From Gracilimonas mengyeensis (lineage in GTDB: Bacteria; Bacteroidota; Rhodothermia; Balneolales; Balneolaceae): a stretch of DNA of 64,000 nucleotides. The stretch covers positions 22,847 to 86,846 of the forward strand of contig NZ_FXTP01000018.1 in NCBI RefSeq assembly GCF_900182705.1, given 5' to 3'. The translations under genes were made by a program, and so were the position numbers. Position 1 is the stretch's first letter, and each line of letters begins with the position of its first letter. Positions 61,801-64,000 of the stretch are shown here, piece after piece. A model generated the notes under the pieces. The model was not told the origin of the DNA, did no database searches, and was given only the letters and a program-made list of their open reading frames with translations.

Positions 61801-61856
61801 GTGGAAACGAAAAAAAGCAGCACCAGTGAGCTGCAATATAGTAGTAGCTTTTTCAT
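58848..61856 (-). CDS. SusC/RagA-family TonB-linked outer-membrane transporter
   Basis: 1002 residues. A signal peptide is followed by the carboxypeptidase-D-like regulatory domain (GTVISADDESPIPGVTILLQ, ~28-105), the TonB-box region LDEVVVTGYGSQ, a plug domain (GRASGVFVQADNGKLGGGI; SGRSGDAQFNVDYSLSTRTPT) and a barrel ending in YTFGISLGF with C-terminal Phe. It imports large ligands captured by the SusD partner, which starts 43 bases downstream. Two AAGCGCTT palindromes upstream may be its operators. No anti-sigma/ECF pair or hybrid sensor is adjacent. Confidence 0.95.
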   Translation of the reverse strand: MKKLLLYCSSLVLLFFVSTGFTYAQTVSGTVISADDESPIPGVTILLQGTNKGTATNIDGEYEIELTDSEFENGILVFSAVGFMEQQVSVNGRSTIDIELATDTQLLDEVVVTGYGSQIKEKVTGNIASVSSEDFETVSLNSFEEAIQGRASGVFVQADNGKLGGGITVRVRGTASVNASSQPLYVVDGIPVNTTDLSSNGSPTNPLADLNPNDIESIEILKDASASAIYGSRASNGVVLITTKSGRSGDAQFNVDYSLSTRTPTNHKEFLNGQQYYDLFDEARANVGITTPIDAYFDVYLGGVWDPENNVDWEDQAYQDNLSQSLEISTSGGNDQTQYFISGAFDDQEGHIIGDTFNRINGRVNLDHQFTDRFDIGVNMALTRTLNERIPNDNSFATPIQLAAQSPLTPVYTEDGTLNMNTLYNNGLLYLDGTNYDTEVYRTLGKAFARFEITPKIRVQGEFGLDLLDQQEKAWYGSSVFQFTGANNGSAFLSNDRIRTMISQAYLEYNDTYGSDHSLDAVVGTSYENTLQEFNSVSAEDFPNDDFTQISSATTVTAGTGGETEYSFVGYFARANYSFKDTYLLTLSGRVDGSSRFGEDNRYGFFPAVSAGWILSNEDFLDVESLSFLKLRASAGVTGNAAIGNFSSRNLYGAAGYAGRSALEPDQTPNPALKWETATQYNLGVDFGLFSDRVSGEVDVYLKKSEDLLLDVNIPITSGFTEQTRNVGSLENKGFEFVVNSINTVGAFKWNTTFNFSINRNEITNIDGQVISDGRNRAIEGEPIGVFYALEWAGADPENGDGLYYVNSPEGKDHSTGTTNNPNAANQVVIGNPNPDFIGGITNSFAYKGFDLSLFFQFVYGNEIYNGGGVYQACSACYFDNQTLDQYEDRWQEPGDVTDVPQARLFDFNGSAQSSRYLSDGSYLRLKNLSFGYTLPSSLSEKLSINRARIYFTGVNLLTFTDYDGWDPEVNTDINDGNIAIGEDFYSAPQAKIYTFGISLGF

Positions 61857-62053
61857 ATCTGATCTTTATTGTTAGTAATTAATGCTTGTAAAAAGGTAGC
61901 ATCCCCAACAATAATCGAATTTCTAAGCAAATGAAACTTGTAATAATGCCGAAAGCGCTTTTAAAAAGTTAAATTTTGACAAAAGCGCTTCAATGCATTA
62001 ATAAATCAGATATAAATCTTATTTGAAGAAATGAATTTATGTGAAATTTAGAA
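61857..62053 (-). promoter_or_regulatory. susC upstream region with two AAGCGCTT operators
   Basis: Two perfect AAGCGCTT palindromes (61953-61960 and 61983-61990) have centres 30 bases apart, close to three helical turns, and lie 97-134 bases before the susC ATG. The arrangement suggests a cooperatively bound LacI-family regulator. The core recurs once before the thiolase gene. No recognisable -7 box was found on the minus strand. Confidence 0.5.
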
Positions 62054-62929
62054 TTACCCTAAATATTCCAAAAACCATCCTTCGGTCCATTCCAGTACTT
62101 CAGACAGAGGCTTCGGAAAGTCTTGACTATCAAAGGGATGGGCTGCTCCGTAGGTGTGGCTTCCATTGGCAACCAGGCGAAGTTCTTTTTCTTTAGAAGC
62201 ACAGGCGATATGCAATTTCTCTGAATCGGTATGGGGTACGGATTCGTCTTCGCGTCCATGAATAAATAAGGTAGGGATGCGTAATTCTTTCACTTGTTCC
62301 ATAGCAATCACGCGATCGGCATTGTTGATGGAATCTTCATACACCACTTTTCCAACTTTCATCTTTTGGCCGGTTCGGCTGTTCTCAATCTCCGTGTAGC
62401 CTTTTTCATCCCAGTCTTTTTTCATCTCCTCGGTCCAGCGTTCCCGGTAATCTGCTACGGCCGACCATGTTACCAGGCACTGCACAGGAGTGTATTCGGC
62501 AGCGGCGGCTATTGCGGTATGGCCCCCTCTTGAATGTCCCAGAAGTCCGATTTTGTCCGTGTTTAGCTGCGCATGTTTATCAGATATAGTACCATCTTGC
62601 AAGGCATCAATAACCGAACCGATGTCATCCAGGTCCTGGGAAAAAGTTTCGCGTTCAAATAAATCCATCTCCGTGAATTCGGTACGATTATCGCCAATGC
62701 CATTCAGTGAGAAGTTCATGGCAACCACTCCAAAGCCGGCGCGGGTTAGTTCTTCACAAACATCCGGAAAGGGGCCCCAGTCTTTGAATCCCTTAAATCC
62801 ATGCAGAAAAATGATAACTGGAAAACTCAAGCCATTTCTGGATATGGGAGAATACAAATCATAGCGGATAGGGTTTCCTTCGGTGGATGGTATTTGTCCC
62901 GATGAAATTGAAATACTGCTTACTTCCAT
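62054..62929 (-). CDS. alpha/beta hydrolase (dienelactone-hydrolase-like)
   Basis: 291 residues with the alpha/beta hydrolase fold: IIFLHGFKGFKDWGPF (oxyanion loop), the nucleophile elbow GLLGHSRGGHTAI with the catalytic Ser, LFIHGREDESVPH with Asp, and a late GSHTYGAAHPF that can supply His. It likely hydrolyses an ester or peptide-like substrate in the cytoplasm; there is no signal peptide. The gene lies upstream of the susCD unit on the same strand, separated by the operator region, so it is a separate transcript. Confidence 0.88.
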   Translation of the reverse strand: MEVSSISISSGQIPSTEGNPIRYDLYSPISRNGLSFPVIIFLHGFKGFKDWGPFPDVCEELTRAGFGVVAMNFSLNGIGDNRTEFTEMDLFERETFSQDLDDIGSVIDALQDGTISDKHAQLNTDKIGLLGHSRGGHTAIAAAAEYTPVQCLVTWSAVADYRERWTEEMKKDWDEKGYTEIENSRTGQKMKVGKVVYEDSINNADRVIAMEQVKELRIPTLFIHGREDESVPHTDSEKLHIACASKEKELRLVANGSHTYGAAHPFDSQDFPKPLSEVLEWTEGWFLEYLG

Positions 62930-63177
62930 GAAATAATTGCTTATTTAAAATGATTTTTAGGGTTGTTAACTATATAGCTACAAAACATACTTACGGTTTC
63001 AATCATCTCCAATAATTATTCTGAGATACCGGGATGTATGTTTTGGACGATATTTATATAGCGTATTATTTGGCGGGAACATTCCGGGAAATGTGGGGAG
63101 AATTAAAGATTGAAGACTAAAAATTGAAGATTGGCAGCTCAGGTAGTTAAGCACTCACGCATAATGGTAGTTTTCCT

Positions 63178-63202
63178 CGTTCCTACGCTCTGCGTGGGAA
63201 CG
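63178..63202 (+). repeat. GTTCC-AACGC-type palindromic repeat, copy 3
   Basis: A 25-base imperfect palindrome, CGTTCCTACGCTC to TGCGTGGGAACG, related to the copies at 13261-13286 and 51048-51073. Confidence 0.6.
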
Positions 63203-63281
63203 TATTGGCGGGTAGAGTTAGAATGGAAATAGGAAGATGGGGTAGTTAAGGTCTCTCTCTTAATGGCAAGTGCATCAATGC

Positions 63282-63549
63282 GAACCATGATTTGCGGGAT
63301 TGGAGGATGTGCATAATTAATATTTAGAATCTGAGATCAAGAGGCCTAAGGAGATCTTTTAAGTTTGCAACTTAAAAAGTTAAAGCCCTGATGTAGTCTG
63401 ACATGGCACATAGCTTAACCCTGACAAGTCTTAGACTTGTATTATGGTAGAATAGTTGACATGATGAGATAATAAAACAGATGGAACTTGCCGTACATTT
63501 TTGACCCCTTCTGTCTTCCCCTTCGTAAGGGGAAGGACTCGTTGGTGAG
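63282..63549 (+). repeat. ~270-bp direct repeat, copy 1
   Basis: It begins GAACCATGAT and ends GACTCGTTGGTGAG. The core 63352-63443 is identical over 92 bases to the second copy. It contains hairpins TTTTAAGTT/AACTTAAAA with a TGC loop, ACAAGTCT/AGACTTGT with one central base, and CTTCCCCTT/AAGGGGAAG near the end. No reading frame spans it, so it is a structured non-coding repeat. Confidence 0.75.
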
Positions 63550-63594
63550 TTTTGGGTTGCTAAAATATCAAGGCCTTGGCAAGTTTATCATTGA

Positions 63595-63864
63595 GAACCA
63601 TGATTATCAGGATTGGAGGATGTGCATGATTATTATTTAGAATCTGAGATCAACAGAATCCATAAGTAGATCTTTTAAGTTTGCAACTTAAAAAGTTAAA
63701 GCCCTGATGTAGTCTGACATGGCACATAGCTTAACCCTGACAAGTCTTAGACTTGTATTCCGGCAGGATGGTTGACATGATGAGGAAATAAGGCAAATTA
63801 AGCTTGTCTAGCACTTACGCCCCCTTCTGTCTTCCCCTTTGTAAGGGGAAGGACTCGTTGGTGA
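63595..63864 (+). repeat. ~270-bp direct repeat, copy 2
   Basis: It is offset from copy 1 by 313-316 bases, with the 92-base identical core at 63668-63759. The regions on either side of the core differ at many positions (for example after ACTTGTATT), while the terminal CTTCCCCTT/AAGGGGAAG hairpin is kept with one loop change. Such uneven conservation suggests selection or recent conversion of the core. Confidence 0.75.
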
Positions 63865-63974
63865 ATTTATAAATGTAGAATGACAGGCATTGGCTAATTC
63901 TAATCAATGGACTTACTACATTTTACTGGACACGAAGTTAAGGTATATTGTTGGCTACATACTAATTGAATCAA

Positions 63975-64000
63975 ATGAGCAAACCAGAACGAAGAACATT
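63975..64000 (+). CDS. possible gene start cut by the window edge
   Basis: ATG at 63975 opens MSKPERRT and stays open to the edge. Only eight codons are visible, so neither coding status nor product can be judged. Confidence 0.25.

Larger units (their letters stand above)
62930..63974. other. repeat-rich gene-free region
   Basis: No gene is supported over this kilobase. It holds an AATTGAAGATTG-type repeat (63102-63134), a GTTCC palindrome (63178-63202) and two copies of a ~270-base direct repeat (63282-63549 and 63595-63864). The remaining sequence, including the last ~110 bases before the possible gene start at 63975, shows no recognisable signal. Confidence 0.55.

Noticed and set aside
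63282..63864. CRISPR array or CRISPR-like repeat
   Set aside because: Only two long units with a 313-316-base period; no short regular repeats and spacers, no cas gene.
331..64000. tRNA or rRNA genes in the gaps
   Set aside because: No cloverleaf-like sequence with a TTC-loop and CCA-type end or rRNA motif was recognised by eye in any intergenic stretch.

Overview
The window looks like a chromosomal segment of a member of the Bacteroidota/Rhodothermota/Balneolota group, most likely a Balneolaceae-type marine bacterium. The evidence is type IX secretion genes (PorU, PorV, sorting-domain cargo), a SusC/SusD pair, a three-subunit transhydrogenase, TPR lipoproteins with Bacteroidetes-style signal peptides, weak Shine-Dalgarno sites and mid-range GC. 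The assignment rests on gene content read by eye, not on a database search. No tRNA, rRNA, CRISPR array, prophage or classical IS transposase was seen.

Layout. 331-3307 (-): transhydrogenase operon pntAA-pntAB-pntB, with a small palindromic element between pntAA and pntAB. 3609-10863: trxB, a DUF4342 protein, a YifB/ComM-type AAA ATPase, a four-helix-bundle (S23/IVP) gene inside a perfect inverted repeat, a 29-residue membrane peptide, priA and lexA. 10915-12942 (+): a HEAT-like/cyclophilin lipoprotein divergent from lexA. 12943-13456: a run of decayed intergenic repeats. 13457-21085 (-): an RND efflux operon (adaptor plus two pumps, no TolC). 21281-22903 (+): transaldolase, then a HepT/MntA-like pair. 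22943-26541 (-): rplM-rpsI-rpsB-tsf-pyrH.

26771-41015 (-): seven tightly packed genes, porU, porV, an M6-like sorting-domain protein whose HExxH is gone, a gluzincin/beta-propeller/barrel protein, a DUF5683-like protein, a PASTA protein and rpe. This is the core surface and secretion module of the window. 41298-46395 (-): thiolase, then an apparent operon of two TPR lipoproteins and a cystathionine gamma-synthase/lyase. 46532-50487: ridA (+), then M23 peptidase, FAH-family hydrolase, L27 and L21 (-). 50633-54369 (+): a small unknown gene, a GCS2-CBS fusion and an aspartoacylase-like hydrolase. 54764-62929 (-): a HExxHxxGxxH zinc protease, SusD, SusC and an alpha/beta hydrolase. 62930-64000: repeat-rich DNA ending at a possible gene start.

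The most interesting signals are: (1) the four-helix-bundle gene bounded by a 34-bp perfect inverted repeat, with a gene-less relative 4.5 kb away and structurally similar inverted-repeat islands elsewhere; (2) the T9SS operon with a pseudo-M6 protease; (3) a PriA that has lost all four Zn2-site cysteines while keeping Zn1; (4) AAGCGCTT palindromes before susC and the thiolase gene, suggesting a LacI-type regulon; (5) a tandem repeat at the right end with a 92-bp identical core.
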